Made by a program: the position numbers and the translations under genes
Part shown: in pieces, positions 35,613 to 45,342 of the stretch
Numbering within the stretch: position 1 is the stretch's first letter
Layout of the letters: each line of letters starts with the position of its first letter
The notes under the pieces: generated by a model
Seen by the model: the letters and a program-made list of their open reading frames with translations, nothing else
Databases searched by the model: none
What the model was told of the DNA's origin: nothing
Assembly: GCA_900553685.1 (NCBI GenBank)
Contig: USEI01000001.1
Coordinates: 248,001 to 312,000 of the forward strand
Reading direction: 5' to 3'
DNA length: 64,000 nucleotides
Origin: an uncultured Clostridium sp.
Lineage (GTDB): Bacteria; Bacillota; Clostridia; TANB77; CAG-508

Positions 35613-36359
35613 ATGGAGAATTTAAGAAAAGTAGCTTTAGTAACAGGAGCTACAAGAGGAATTGGAAAAGAAATTGTATATACTTTAGCAGAAAACGGAT
35701 ATGATGTTTCAGTTAATTATAGAACTAAAACAGCTGAAGTTGAAGAAATGAAAAAAGAAATTGAAGAAAAATTTAATGTAAGATGTGCAGTAGTTCAAGG
35801 AGATGTAGGAAGTTTTGAAGATGCAGAAAATATAGTTAAAGAAACTATAGAAAAACTAGGAAAAATAGATGTTTTAGTTAATAATGCAGGAATAACAAAA
35901 GATAATTTATTAATGAGAATGTCAAAAGAGGATTTTGAAGCTGTAATTAATGTTAATTTAATAGGAACATTTAATGTAACAAAAAATGTAATTTCTTCAA
36001 TGGTAAAACAAAGATCAGGAAGAATAATAAATATATCTTCAGTGGTTGGAGTTTCAGGAAATGCTGGTCAAACAAATTATTCAGCATCTAAGGCGGGAAT
36101 AATTGGATTTACGAAAAGTTTGGCTAAAGAAGTTGCCAGCAGAAATATACTAGTAAATGCAGTAGCGCCAGGTTTTATTTCAACAGATATGACCAGTGTG
36201 TTATCAGATACAGTAAAAGAAAATATTAATTCACAAATACCACTAAAAAGAATGGGAAGCAGTAGAGATATAGCTAATGTAGTAAAATTTTTAGCATCTG
36301 AAGAAAGCAGTTATATAACAGGTCAAGTAATAAATGTTGATGGTGGAATGTTAATGTAA
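35613..36359 (+). CDS. fabG: 3-oxoacyl-ACP reductase
   Basis: NADPH-dependent short-chain dehydrogenase of the elongation cycle. TGATRGIG binds the nucleotide, NNAGIT and the Ser of NISSVVG precede YSASK (Tyr156, Lys160), and the C terminus ITGQVINVDGGMLM is typical. The length (248) is standard. It is followed 27 bases later by fabF. Confidence 0.97.
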   Translation: MENLRKVALVTGATRGIGKEIVYTLAENGYDVSVNYRTKTAEVEEMKKEIEEKFNVRCAVVQGDVGSFEDAENIVKETIEKLGKIDVLVNNAGITKDNLLMRMSKEDFEAVINVNLIGTFNVTKNVISSMVKQRSGRIINISSVVGVSGNAGQTNYSASKAGIIGFTKSLAKEVASRNILVNAVAPGFISTDMTSVLSDTVKENINSQIPLKRMGSSRDIANVVKFLASEESSYITGQVINVDGGMLM

Positions 36360-36386
36360 TCAAAAAATAAATTAGAAAGGATTAAG

Positions 36387-37628
36387 ATGATGGAAAGAAG
36401 AGTTGTAGTAACAGGATTAGGAGCAATAACTCCTATAGGAAACAATACTAAAGAATTTTGGAAAGGAATAGTAGATGGAAAATGTGGTATTGATGAAATA
36501 ACTTTATTTGATACATCAAAATATAAAGTAAAATTAGCAGGAGAAATAAAAAATTATAATCCAGAAGAACATTTTGACAAAAAAGCATCAAAAAGATTAG
36601 ATAGATATACTCAACTTGCTATGATTGCAGCAAGAGAAGCAATGGCAGATAGCAAAATAGATATGGAAAAAGAAGATGCTACACGTTTTGGTGTTGCAAT
36701 AAGTTCTGGTATAGGTGGACTTCAAAGTATTGAATCAAATGTTATTACATTATATGAAAAAGGACCAGATAGAGTATCACCTATGTATATTCCAATGGCT
36801 ATTAGTAATATGGCTACTGGAAATGTTGCAATAGAAATTGGAGCAAAAGGAGAATCTTTTTGTATGACAACAGCCTGTGCAAGTGCTACTCATACAATAG
36901 GAGAATGTTATAGAATAATTAAACACGGTTATCAAGATGTTATGATTACAGGAGGAACAGAAGCTTCTATTACTCCAACAGGAATTTCAGGATTTACAAA
37001 TATAAAAGCTTTATCACAAACACAAGATAAAACCAGAGCAAGTATTCCTTTTGACAAAGAAAGAAATGGATTTGTTATGGGAGAAGGCGCAGGTTTAATA
37101 ATTTTAGAAGAATTAGAACATGCTAGAAAAAGAGGAGCAAAAATTTATGCAGAAATAGTTGGATATGGAGCTTCATCAGATGCATACCATATTACTTCAC
37201 CAGCACCAGAAGGAGAAGGTGGAGCAAGAGCTATGGAAAATGCAATAAAAGATGCTAATTTGAAACCAGAAGAAATAACATATATTAATGCACATGGAAC
37301 ATCAACTCATTTAAATGATTCTTGTGAAACTTCAGCTATAAAAAAAGCTTTGGGCGAAGCTAGTAAAAAAGTTATGGTTAGTTCAACTAAGGGACATACA
37401 GGACACTTATTAGGAGCAGCAGGTGGAGTTGAAGCAATAGTTTGTGTTAAAGCAATAGATGAAGGAATTGTACCACCAACAATAGGATATAAAGTTTCAG
37501 ATGAAGAATGTGATTTGGATATTGTTCCTAATAAAGCAAGAAAAGCAGAAGTAACAGTTGCAATGTCAAATTCACTAGGCTTTGGAGGACATAATAGCTC
37601 AATAATATTTAAAAAATATGAGGATTAA
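36387..37628 (+). CDS. fabF: Beta-ketoacyl-ACP synthase II
   Basis: Elongating condensing enzyme. VVVTGLGAITPIGNN opens the protein. The nucleophile is Cys164 in TTACASATHT; the two catalytic His lie in NAHGTSTHLND and STKGHTGHLLGAAG; NSLGFGGHNSS closes it. The length (413) is standard. Two Met codons open the frame; the first, 6 bases after AGAAAGG, is used. Confidence 0.97.
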   Translation: MMERRVVVTGLGAITPIGNNTKEFWKGIVDGKCGIDEITLFDTSKYKVKLAGEIKNYNPEEHFDKKASKRLDRYTQLAMIAAREAMADSKIDMEKEDATRFGVAISSGIGGLQSIESNVITLYEKGPDRVSPMYIPMAISNMATGNVAIEIGAKGESFCMTTACASATHTIGECYRIIKHGYQDVMITGGTEASITPTGISGFTNIKALSQTQDKTRASIPFDKERNGFVMGEGAGLIILEELEHARKRGAKIYAEIVGYGASSDAYHITSPAPEGEGGARAMENAIKDANLKPEEITYINAHGTSTHLNDSCETSAIKKALGEASKKVMVSSTKGHTGHLLGAAGGVEAIVCVKAIDEGIVPPTIGYKVSDEECDLDIVPNKARKAEVTVAMSNSLGFGGHNSSIIFKKYED

Positions 37629-37662
37629 GTTTAATTTTTGAGATTAGAAAGGAAAATTAAAA

Positions 37663-38139
37663 ATGGATTATAAAGAAATAAAAAAACTTATGGATGATAT
37701 GGGAAATTCTAAACTTACAGAAATGGAAATTGAGTTTAAAGATGGATTAAAAATTAGTATGAAAAAAGATAATGGAATGATAAAAGCAAATCCTACTATG
37801 TTAACAGTTCCACAAGTGCAAACACAAAGTTTAATTCAACAAACACCAGTAGCAGTTCCAGATGTAAAAAAAGATGAACCATTAAAAGTAAAAGAAGAAG
37901 TTACAGGAAATGTTGTTAAATCACCTATGGTAGGTACTTTTTATTCAAAACCATCACCAGATGTAGCTCCTTTTGTAAAAATAGGCAGCAAAGTAAAAAA
38001 AGGTGATAAACTTTGTATAATTGAAGCAATGAAACTTATGAATGAAATTGAATCAGAATATGATGGAGAAGTTGTAGATATTTTAGTAAAAGATGAAGAA
38101 ATGGTAGATTACGGGAAACCATTATTTATTATAAAATAA
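37663..38139 (+). CDS. accB: Biotin carboxyl carrier protein of acetyl-CoA carboxylase
   Basis: Carries biotin between the carboxylase and carboxyltransferase. The C-terminal biotinyl domain (about 82-158) has VKSPMVGTFY and EAMKLMN with biotinyl Lys124. The N-terminal half is a linker. The length (158) is normal. The partner ligase without DNA-binding domain is at 4464. It lies between fabF and fabZ as in streptococcal and clostridial fab operons. Confidence 0.97.
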   Translation: MDYKEIKKLMDDMGNSKLTEMEIEFKDGLKISMKKDNGMIKANPTMLTVPQVQTQSLIQQTPVAVPDVKKDEPLKVKEEVTGNVVKSPMVGTFYSKPSPDVAPFVKIGSKVKKGDKLCIIEAMKLMNEIESEYDGEVVDILVKDEEMVDYGKPLFIIK

Positions 38140-38268
38140 TTTAAGATTTTTGATAAAATTAAAAGGTTATTTTATAACTAGAATATCAAAATTATTAATA
38201 AATCTATAAATATACATTGTTTTAAAGAAAGGAGAATTTCACATAAATAAATTATGTGAAGAAAAGTT

Positions 38269-38694
38269 ATGTTAGATATAAATGAAATCATGAAAATAAT
38301 ACCTCAAAGACCTCCATTCTTAATGATTGACAGAGTTGAAGAATTTGTTCCAGGTGAAAGTGCAATAGCTTATAAAACAGTTTGTATAAATGAACCTCAT
38401 TTTGCAGGACACTTTCCTGGTCAACCAATTATGCCAGGAGTATTAATTGTTGAAGCTTTAGCACAAACAGGTGCTGTTGCAATTCTATCAATGGAAGAAA
38501 ATAAAGGAAAAAATGCTTTATTTGGTGGAATTGATAAATTAAGATTTAAAAAGCAAGTAATTCCAGGTGATGTTTTAAAATTAGAAGTGAAAATTATTAA
38601 AACTAAAGGACCTGTCGGAATTGGAGAAGCTATAGCAACTGTAGATGGAAAGGTTGCAGCAAAAGGTGAACTTACTTTTGCAATAGTAGGTTAA
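38269..38694 (+). CDS. fabZ: 3-hydroxyacyl-ACP dehydratase
   Basis: Hot-dog-fold dehydratase of the elongation cycle. [12 protein letters not shown] and [20 protein letters not shown] hold the catalytic His and Glu. The length (141) is standard. The upstream gap of 129 bases contains no clear promoter; the GGAGAA site is followed by a long spacer to ATG. Confidence 0.96.
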   Translation: MLDINEIMKIIPQRPPFLMIDRVEEFVPGESAIAYKTVCINEPHFAGHFPGQPIMPGVLIVEALAQTGAVAILSMEENKGKNALFGGIDKLRFKKQVIPGDVLKLEVKIIKTKGPVGIGEAIATVDGKVAAKGELTFAIVG

Positions 38695-38712
38695 TTTATA
38701 AGGAGAAAGAAA

Positions 38713-40053
38713 ATGTTAAATAAAGTTTTAATTGCAAATAGAGGAGAAATTGCTGTAAGAATAATAAGAGCTTGTAAGGAAATGAACATTAGAACTGTTG
38801 CTGTTTATTCTGAAGCAGATAAAAATAGTCTACATACAAAACTTGCTGATGAAGCAGTTTGTATAGGTCCTGCTCCTTCTGCAAAAAGTTATTTAAATAT
38901 AAAAAATATATTAGAAGCTGCTAGTTTAACTGGAAGTGATAGTATACATCCAGGTTTTGGTTTTTTATCTGAAAATGCACAATTTGCTAAAATGTGTGAG
39001 GAAAGTAATATAAAATTTATAGGACCATCATATAAAATTATTGATTTAATGGGAAATAAATCAAATGCAAAAGATCTTATGAAATCGGCTGGAGTTCCAG
39101 TAGTACCAGGATCTGACGGAAGTTTAAAAAATTTCGAGGAAGCTAAAAAAATAGCTCAAGAAATAGGTTTCCCTATAATGCTTAAAGCTTCTGCTGGAGG
39201 CGGAGGAAAGGGAATTAGATTAGTAGAAAAAATAGAAGATTTAGAAGATGCTTATAATATAGTTAAACAAGAAGCAAAAGTTTCTTTTAATGATGATGAA
39301 ATATATATGGAAAAATTTATTGTTAACCCAAGACATGTTGAAATACAAGTATTAGCAGATGAATTTGGAAATGTCATTCATCTTGGAGAAAGAGATTGTT
39401 CTGTTCAAAGAAGAAATCAAAAAGTATTAGAAGAAAGTCCATCAACTGTTTTAGATGAGAAATTAAGAGAAAAAATGGGAAATGCTGCAATAAAAGCAGT
39501 TAAAGCTTCTAAATATTCTAATGCAGGAACAATAGAATTTTTAGTTGACAAAGATAAAAACTTTTATTTTATGGAAATGAATACTAGAATACAAGTTGAA
39601 CATCCTGTTACAGAATGGGTCACAGGTGTTGATATTGTAAAAGAACAATTAAGGATTGCTTCAGGTGAAAAACTAAGATTTAAACAAGAAGACATAAATT
39701 TTAATGGACACAGTATAGAGTGTAGAATTAATGCTGAAAATCCAGATAAAAATTTCATGCCATGTCCAGGTGAAATAAAAGATTTAAATTTACCAGGTGG
39801 AAATGGAGTAAGAATTGATACAGCGGTATATTCAGGATATAAAATACCACCAACTTATGATTCTATGATAGCAAAACTAATAGTTCATGCTGAAAATAGA
39901 AAAGAAGCAATTTCTAAAATGAAAAGAGCACTAGAAGAGTGTATAATAGATGGAATAGATACAAATATAGATTTCTTATATAAGATATTAGAAAATGAAG
40001 ATTTTATATCAGGAAATTTTGATACATCTTTTATTAGTAAGTTATTAGGTTGA
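38713..40053 (+). CDS. accC: Biotin carboxylase subunit of acetyl-CoA carboxylase
   Basis: ATP-dependent carboxylation of BCCP biotin. It is an ATP-grasp enzyme with KVLIANRGEIAVRIIRACKE at the start, the glycine-rich lid KASAGGGGKGIR, HLGERDCSVQRRNQK, and MEMNTRIQVEHPVTE carrying metal and active-site residues. The length (446) is standard. GGAGAAAG precedes ATG. Confidence 0.97.
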   Translation: MLNKVLIANRGEIAVRIIRACKEMNIRTVAVYSEADKNSLHTKLADEAVCIGPAPSAKSYLNIKNILEAASLTGSDSIHPGFGFLSENAQFAKMCEESNIKFIGPSYKIIDLMGNKSNAKDLMKSAGVPVVPGSDGSLKNFEEAKKIAQEIGFPIMLKASAGGGGKGIRLVEKIEDLEDAYNIVKQEAKVSFNDDEIYMEKFIVNPRHVEIQVLADEFGNVIHLGERDCSVQRRNQKVLEESPSTVLDEKLREKMGNAAIKAVKASKYSNAGTIEFLVDKDKNFYFMEMNTRIQVEHPVTEWVTGVDIVKEQLRIASGEKLRFKQEDINFNGHSIECRINAENPDKNFMPCPGEIKDLNLPGGNGVRIDTAVYSGYKIPPTYDSMIAKLIVHAENRKEAISKMKRALEECIIDGIDTNIDFLYKILENEDFISGNFDTSFISKLLG

Positions 40054-40121
40054 TATATAAATAGATTGTTAAATATATAAAAAATGATACTTTTAACTTA
40101 AAAGAAAGGTTTTGTTTTAGT

Positions 40122-40961
40122 ATGATAATTGATAAATTAAAGAAAAGAAATCAAGTAAAAGATAATCTTAAAGATAGTAAAGTTGATATACCAGTTGGAA
40201 AATGGGTTAAATGTGAAAAATGTGGTGAGATTCTATATAAAGAAACTCTACATGAAAATTTTAGTGTTTGTCCAAATTGTGGTAATCATTTTAGATTATC
40301 AGCAAGAAGAAGAATAAAACAAATAACTGATGAAAACAGTTTTATACCATTTGAAGTTGATGTAAAAGAAACTAATCCTTTAAATTTAGATGGTTATATG
40401 GAAAAGCTAGAAGGATTAAGAAATAAAACAGGAATAGATGAAGCTGTAGTTTGCGGAATAGGAAAAATAAACGAAGAAAAAGCTGTTATTTGTGTAATGG
40501 ACGGAAATTTCTTAATGGGAAGTATGGGAAGTGTTGTTGGTGAAAAAATAACTTATTCTATAGAAAAAGCAATAGAACTTAATTTACCAATCATAATATT
40601 TTCAGTTTCTGGTGGAGCAAGAATGCAAGAAGGAATTATTTCTTTAATGCAAATGGCAAAAACTTCAAGTGCTATTGCCAAGTTAAATGATTCTGGAATA
40701 CTTTTTATATCTGTTCTTACAGATCCAACTTATGGTGGTGTTACAGCAAGTTTTGCTTCACTTGGAGATATCATACTTGCTGAACCTAAAGCTATGATTG
40801 GTTTTGCAGGACCAAGAGTTATAAAGCAAACTATTGGAGAAGAACTTCCAGAAGGATTTCAAACTTCAGAATTTTTATTAGAACATGGTTTTGTAGATAA
40901 AATAGTTGAAAGAAAAGATATGAAAGAAACACTTTATAAATTAATAAGATTTAATAAATAA
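40122..40961 (+). CDS. accD: Acetyl-CoA carboxylase carboxyltransferase, beta subunit
   Basis: Transfers the carboxyl group to acetyl-CoA with AccA. The N-terminal zinc ribbon [10 protein letters not shown]...CPNCGNHF is followed by the crotonase-fold core with [10 protein letters not shown] and [12 protein letters not shown]. The length (279) is standard. The accA start follows 20 bases later. Confidence 0.97.
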   Translation: MIIDKLKKRNQVKDNLKDSKVDIPVGKWVKCEKCGEILYKETLHENFSVCPNCGNHFRLSARRRIKQITDENSFIPFEVDVKETNPLNLDGYMEKLEGLRNKTGIDEAVVCGIGKINEEKAVICVMDGNFLMGSMGSVVGEKITYSIEKAIELNLPIIIFSVSGGARMQEGIISLMQMAKTSSAIAKLNDSGILFISVLTDPTYGGVTASFASLGDIILAEPKAMIGFAGPRVIKQTIGEELPEGFQTSEFLLEHGFVDKIVERKDMKETLYKLIRFNK

Positions 40962-40981
40962 TTTATATAAGGAGGTATATT

Positions 40982-41917
40982 TTGACAGACTTAAGTGAAG
41001 AAATAAAAAATCTTGAGGAAGTTATTAAAGAACTTAATAATATTAGTAAAGATAGAATTATAGATGTTAGTGATGAGATTAAGGAAACCAAGGAAAAATT
41101 ATTTAACTTGAGAAAAAAAGCTTATGAAAATTTAACTGCTTGGGATAAAGTTGAAATAGCAAGAAATCCTCAAAGACCAACAGCTTTAGACTATATAGAA
41201 ATAATTTTTGATGATTTTATGGAATTACATGGTGATAGAGCTTTTAAGGATGATAAAGCAATTGTTTGCGGACTAGGAAGAATTGGAAATCAAAATTATA
41301 CAATAGTAGCTGAACAAAAGGGTAGAAATACTAAAGAAAATATACAAAGAAATTTTGGTATGCCTAATCCAGAAAGTTATAGAAAAGGCATTAGATTTAT
41401 GAAACAAGCTGAGAAGTTTCATAGACCAATAATAACTTTTATTGATACAAAAGGTGCTTATCCAGGAATTGGAGCAGAAGAAAGAGGTCAAGGTGAGGCT
41501 ATAGCAAGAAGTATGATGGAGATGGCAAATTTAAAAGTTCCAATAATTGCAATAGTAATAGGTGAAGGTTCTAGTGGTGGAGCTTTAGCAATAGGAATAG
41601 GAGATAAAGTTATTATGCTAGAAAATTCGATTTATTCTATACTTTCACCAGAAGGATATGCGAGTATTCTTTGGAAAGATGGAACAAGAGTTAAAGAAGC
41701 AGCTGAAAAAATGAAACTTACAGCGCAAGATTTATATGATTTTGGAGTTATTGATGAAATAATTAAAGAGCCTGTTGGTGGAGCACATTTTGACAAAAAA
41801 TTTGTAGCGCAAAATATAAAAGAATATATAGAAAAAACAACACCTAAATTAATTAATAAGGATATAGAAACTTTAGTTTCTGAAAGATATGATAAATTCA
41901 GAAAAATAGGAAGATAA
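40982..41917 (+). CDS. accA: Acetyl-CoA carboxylase carboxyltransferase, alpha subunit
   Basis: Partner of AccD. NPQRPTALDYIEIIFDDF is at the N terminus, then FIDTKGAYPGIGAEERGQGE and GEGSSGGALAIG. The length (311) is standard. The start is TTG at 40982, set by AAGGAGGT 6 bases upstream; no ATG is near. It is followed by 182 bases of AT-rich DNA without a clear terminator before fabI. Confidence 0.96.
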   Translation: MTDLSEEIKNLEEVIKELNNISKDRIIDVSDEIKETKEKLFNLRKKAYENLTAWDKVEIARNPQRPTALDYIEIIFDDFMELHGDRAFKDDKAIVCGLGRIGNQNYTIVAEQKGRNTKENIQRNFGMPNPESYRKGIRFMKQAEKFHRPIITFIDTKGAYPGIGAEERGQGEAIARSMMEMANLKVPIIAIVIGEGSSGGALAIGIGDKVIMLENSIYSILSPEGYASILWKDGTRVKEAAEKMKLTAQDLYDFGVIDEIIKEPVGGAHFDKKFVAQNIKEYIEKTTPKLINKDIETLVSERYDKFRKIGR

Positions 41918-42099
41918 ATTGAAATAAATTTTATTTATTAAAATTATAATACAAATAATAAAAATGATTAATAAAGAGTATATGATTTAATTAGGAGTAA
42001 TAGTATTAAATATGCATAATATTTAAATAAAAAATAACGTTTAAAATAACTAATATAATAATAATATTAGTAAAATATAAAGTAAAAAGGAGAAAAAAG

Positions 42100-42870
42100 A
42101 TGATATTAAAAGACAAAACAATTTTAATTATGGGAATTAGAAACAAATGGAGTATTGCTTATGGCGCTGCTAAAGCTGCTTATGAACAAGGAGCAAAATT
42201 AATTTTTACATTTATGGGAGAAGAAAACAGAGAAAAAATAGAAGAACTTGTATCTGAATTTAAAGGATTTAAGGCATATACTTGTGATGCTTCAAAAGAT
42301 GAAGAAATAGAAAGTTTATTTAAAACAATAAAAAATGATTATGGGAAAATTGATGGAATTTTACATAGTATAGCACATGCAAATACAGAAGATTTAAGAA
42401 ATGATTTTATAAATACAAGTAAAGAAGGATTTGCTCATGCGAATGATGTTAGTGCATATAGTTTAGTTGCTGTAGCTAGAATTGCAAGAGATTTAGAAGT
42501 TTTAAATGAAAATGCAAGTATAACAGCTTTAACATATTATGGTTCAACAAAAGTTTTACCAGGGTATAATGTAATGGGAGTTGCAAAAGCAGCTTTAGAA
42601 TGTAGTATTAGATATTTAGCTGATAACTTAGGTCCTATGGGAGTAAGAGTAAATGCTATATCAGCAGGTCCAATAAAAACTTTATCTGCTAAAGGAATTA
42701 AAGATTTTAATTCAATTTTAAGTGTAGTTGAGGAAAAAGCACCATTAAGAAGAAATGTAACAACAGAAGAGGTTGGAAATGCAGTTACTTTCTTATTAAG
42801 TGATATGTCAAGAGCAATTACAGGTCAAGTAATTTATGCAGATAGTGGATATAATATTATGGGATTATAA
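42100..42870 (+). CDS. fabI: Enoyl-ACP reductase, FabI type
   Basis: NAD(P)H-dependent last step of each elongation cycle. The atypical nucleotide motif GIRNKWSIAYGAAK, HSIAHANTEDL, and LTYYGSTKVLPGYNVMGVAK, with Tyr156 and Lys163 at the same numbers as E. coli FabI, distinguish it from FabG. The C terminus AITGQVIYADSGYNIMG is typical. The length (256) is normal. A terminator follows at 42965, so this is the last gene of the block. Confidence 0.95.
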   Translation: MILKDKTILIMGIRNKWSIAYGAAKAAYEQGAKLIFTFMGEENREKIEELVSEFKGFKAYTCDASKDEEIESLFKTIKNDYGKIDGILHSIAHANTEDLRNDFINTSKEGFAHANDVSAYSLVAVARIARDLEVLNENASITALTYYGSTKVLPGYNVMGVAKAALECSIRYLADNLGPMGVRVNAISAGPIKTLSAKGIKDFNSILSVVEEKAPLRRNVTTEEVGNAVTFLLSDMSRAITGQVIYADSGYNIMGL

Positions 42871-42964
42871 AATTTAAAATATTTTATAATTAGTGTTATT
42901 CTATAACTTACAGTAATTTACTTTATAAGTTTTAATTTATTATATAAAGTAGATATTATATAAA

Positions 42965-42997
42965 ATATATGGTGATAATAAATCACCTATATTTTTT
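42965..42997 (+). terminator. Terminator after fabI
   Basis: ATATGGTGAT, loop AATAA, ATCACCTATAT, then a T run. Confidence 0.85.
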
Positions 42998-43114
42998 AAA
43001 GCATATCTAGAGTTTAAAACTATATAATAAGATAAGAGGTATTATATGATAGAATAATTTGAATTGTTTTGTTGTTTTATAACTATATATTTATTAAAAA
43101 TAGGAGATGGAAAT

Positions 43115-44197
43115 ATGAAATTACCAGAGTTAAAAATAGGAGATTTAGTTGCCAAGGTTCCAATTATTCAAGGTGGAATGGGAGTTGGAATATCACGTTC
43201 AAAATTAGCTGGAGCAGTTGCAAAAGAAGGAGGAATAGGTGTTATATCAACAGCTCAAATTGGCTTTGACGAACCAGATTTTGAAACAAATACTCTAAAT
43301 GCTAATTTGAGAGCTTTAGAAAAACATATAAAAAAAGCAAAAGAAATTTCTGAAGGAAATGGAATTGTAGCTATAAACATAATGAGCGTTACAAATTTTT
43401 ATAAAGAAAATGTAAAGAAAGCTATTGAAAGTGGTATAGATTTGATAATTTCAGGAGCAGGACTTCCAAAAGAATTACCTAAACTTGTAGAAGGAACTAA
43501 AGTAAAAATTGCACCAATAATATCTTCTGCAAGAGGTGCAGTCCTTATGATTAAATTATGGCTAAGACAAAAACGTCTTCCAGATATGATTGTAGTAGAA
43601 GGACCAGAAGCAGGTGGACATCTAGGATTTTCAAGAGAAGAACTAGAAGATAAAAATAGAAAAGATATATATCAAATAGTAAAAGAAGTAGTTCAAAAGG
43701 TTAAAGAATTTGAAATAGAGTATAATACAAGAATACCTGTTATAGCAGCCGGAGGAATATATACAGGTAAAGATATTAAAAAGGCTTTAGAGTATGGTGC
43801 TGCTGGAGTGCAGATGGCAACTAGATTTGTAGCAACAGAAGAATGTGATGCAGATATAAAATATAAAGAAACTTATATAAAAGCTACAAAAGAAGAGATA
43901 GAGATTGTACAAAGTCCAGTAGGAATGCCGGGTAGAGCAATTAACAATAAATTTATGAAAGAAGTAGAAAAAAGAAAATTAGCAGGAATAAAAGGAACAG
44001 ATAAAAAGTGTTTAAATTGTATAAAAACATGTAATCCAAAAGAAACACCTTATTGTATAACAAGAGCTCTAATAAATGCTGTAGAAGGTAATATAGATGA
44101 TGCTTTATTATTTGTTGGTAGTAATGCTTACAAAATAGATAAAATAACAACCGTAAAAAAATTAATCGAAGAGCTTGTTTCTGAAGCTTCAGAATAA
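43115..44197 (+). CDS. FabK/nitronate-monooxygenase-family flavoprotein
   Basis: FMN-dependent TIM barrel of the FabK/NMO family. PIIQGGMGVGISRSKLAGAV, then SGAGLPKEL, then VVEGPEAGGHLG with the conserved His, then IPVIAAGGIYTG and GVQMATRFVATEEC bind FMN. Unlike pneumococcal FabK it has a C-terminal Cys cluster (CLNCIKTCNPKETPYC). It could be a second enoyl-ACP reductase, given its place beside the fab locus, or a nitronate monooxygenase; sequence alone does not decide. The start is ATG 43115 behind TAGGAGATGG; an in-frame ATG at 43064 lacks a site. It is separated from fabI by a terminator, so it is a separate unit. Confidence 0.82.
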   Translation: MKLPELKIGDLVAKVPIIQGGMGVGISRSKLAGAVAKEGGIGVISTAQIGFDEPDFETNTLNANLRALEKHIKKAKEISEGNGIVAINIMSVTNFYKENVKKAIESGIDLIISGAGLPKELPKLVEGTKVKIAPIISSARGAVLMIKLWLRQKRLPDMIVVEGPEAGGHLGFSREELEDKNRKDIYQIVKEVVQKVKEFEIEYNTRIPVIAAGGIYTGKDIKKALEYGAAGVQMATRFVATEECDADIKYKETYIKATKEEIEIVQSPVGMPGRAINNKFMKEVEKRKLAGIKGTDKKCLNCIKTCNPKETPYCITRALINAVEGNIDDALLFVGSNAYKIDKITTVKKLIEELVSEASE

Positions 44198-44261
44198 AAT
44201 TATGTTAATTAGAAATAATTAATATAATTTTATATGTCTAACAACAACTTTTTCAATAACC

Positions 44262-44292
44262 TAATATTTTATAATATTATTATAAAATATTA
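44262..44292. repeat. AT-only perfect hairpin
   Basis: TAATATTTTATAAT, loop ATT, ATTATAAAATATTA. It lies between convergent transcription signals of the FabK-like and patatin genes and is not followed by a T run. It may help termination. Confidence 0.5.
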
Positions 44293-44306
44293 TAGTTACA
44301 CTAAAT

Positions 44307-44342
44307 AATCACTTTGAATATTATATTTGAGGTGATTTTTTT
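44307..44342 (+). promoter_or_regulatory. Hairpin overlapping the patatin ribosome binding site
   Basis: AATCAC (44307-44312) can pair with GTGATT (44332-44337), and T residues follow to the ATG. The binding site GAGGTG (44329-44334) is partly inside the right arm, so folding would hide it or end transcription. Confidence 0.4.
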
Positions 44343-45200
44343 ATGAAATTAGGTTTATGTCTTTCAGGAGGAGGAATAAAAGGATTTGCACATATTGGAG
44401 CGATAAGAGCTTTAGAAGAGGCAAATATTAAATTTTATTTTATATCAGGAACAAGTTCAGGAAGCATAGTATCCTGTTTATATGCGTCAGGATTTACAGT
44501 TGATGAAATTTACGAAATATTTAAAAAATATGTGAATCAAATAAAATATATAGACATTAAAAATATTTTGAAATTTTTAAAAAATGCAATATTAAAAAGA
44601 AATTTTAATATTGATGGATTAAATAGTGGTGAAAAAATAAAAAAGCTAGTTAATGAAATTTGCAAAACAAAAGGAATTGAAAATATAAATCAGATAAAAA
44701 TGCCATTACTTATTCCAGCGGTTAATATTAATAATGAAAAAGTATATGTGTTTTCCAATAATATATTACAGAACAACTGTGACGAAGTAAAATACATAAA
44801 TAATGTTAATATTGGAACAGCAGTTCAAGCTAGTTGTAGTTATCCAGGAATATTTTCACCATGCAAATATAAAGGAGAGCTTTTAGTAGATGGTGGAATT
44901 TCTGAAAACTTACCTTGGAGAGAAACTAAAAGAGCTGGAGCAGATAAAGTGCTTAGTATAGTTTTTACAAATAAAGATAGAAAATGTTGTAAAAATTTAT
45001 TTGAGGTTATAAGCAAATCTTTTTCAATACTTTGCCATGAACTTTACAAATATGAATGGGAAGGAACAGATTATTTGTTAAAAATAGATACAGAAAGTGT
45101 AGGATTACTAGAGAAATCTAAAATAGAAGAACTATATAATCAAGGCTATGAACAAACAAAGAAAAAAATTAATGAAATAAAAACAAAATTAAGCTTATAA
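44343..45200 (+). CDS. Patatin-like phospholipase
   Basis: Ser-Asp dyad acyl hydrolase of the RssA/YchK type. The oxyanion motif GGGIKGFAHIGAI is at 9-21, the nucleophile Ser in GTSSGS, and the Asp in VDGGISENLPW. The length (285) is typical of bacterial single-domain patatins. There is no signal peptide. It lies downstream of the fatty-acid genes, which fits lipid turnover but is not proof. Confidence 0.92.
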   Translation: MKLGLCLSGGGIKGFAHIGAIRALEEANIKFYFISGTSSGSIVSCLYASGFTVDEIYEIFKKYVNQIKYIDIKNILKFLKNAILKRNFNIDGLNSGEKIKKLVNEICKTKGIENINQIKMPLLIPAVNINNEKVYVFSNNILQNNCDEVKYINNVNIGTAVQASCSYPGIFSPCKYKGELLVDGGISENLPWRETKRAGADKVLSIVFTNKDRKCCKNLFEVISKSFSILCHELYKYEWEGTDYLLKIDTESVGLLEKSKIEELYNQGYEQTKKKINEIKTKLSL

Positions 45201-45276
45201 AATTATAAAAATGCTTTGAAAATGTATAAATTTTTATTATGTAGATATTATATATAGAAATTCTTAAAATGAGACA

Positions 45277-45304
45277 TTGTTAAAAAAAATTTTTATGGTA
45301 TAAT
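45277..45304 (+). promoter_or_regulatory. Promoter of CmpB-like gene
   Basis: TTGTTA (45277-45282), 16-base spacer, TATAAT (45299-45304). Confidence 0.7.
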
Positions 45305-45342
45305 AAAAACACAAAAAGATATCTCTATAAAAGGAGTTTTTT

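Noticed and set aside
43064..43114. Start of the FabK-like gene at 43064
   Set aside because: It adds 17 residues without a ribosome binding site; ATG 43115 follows TAGGAGATGG.
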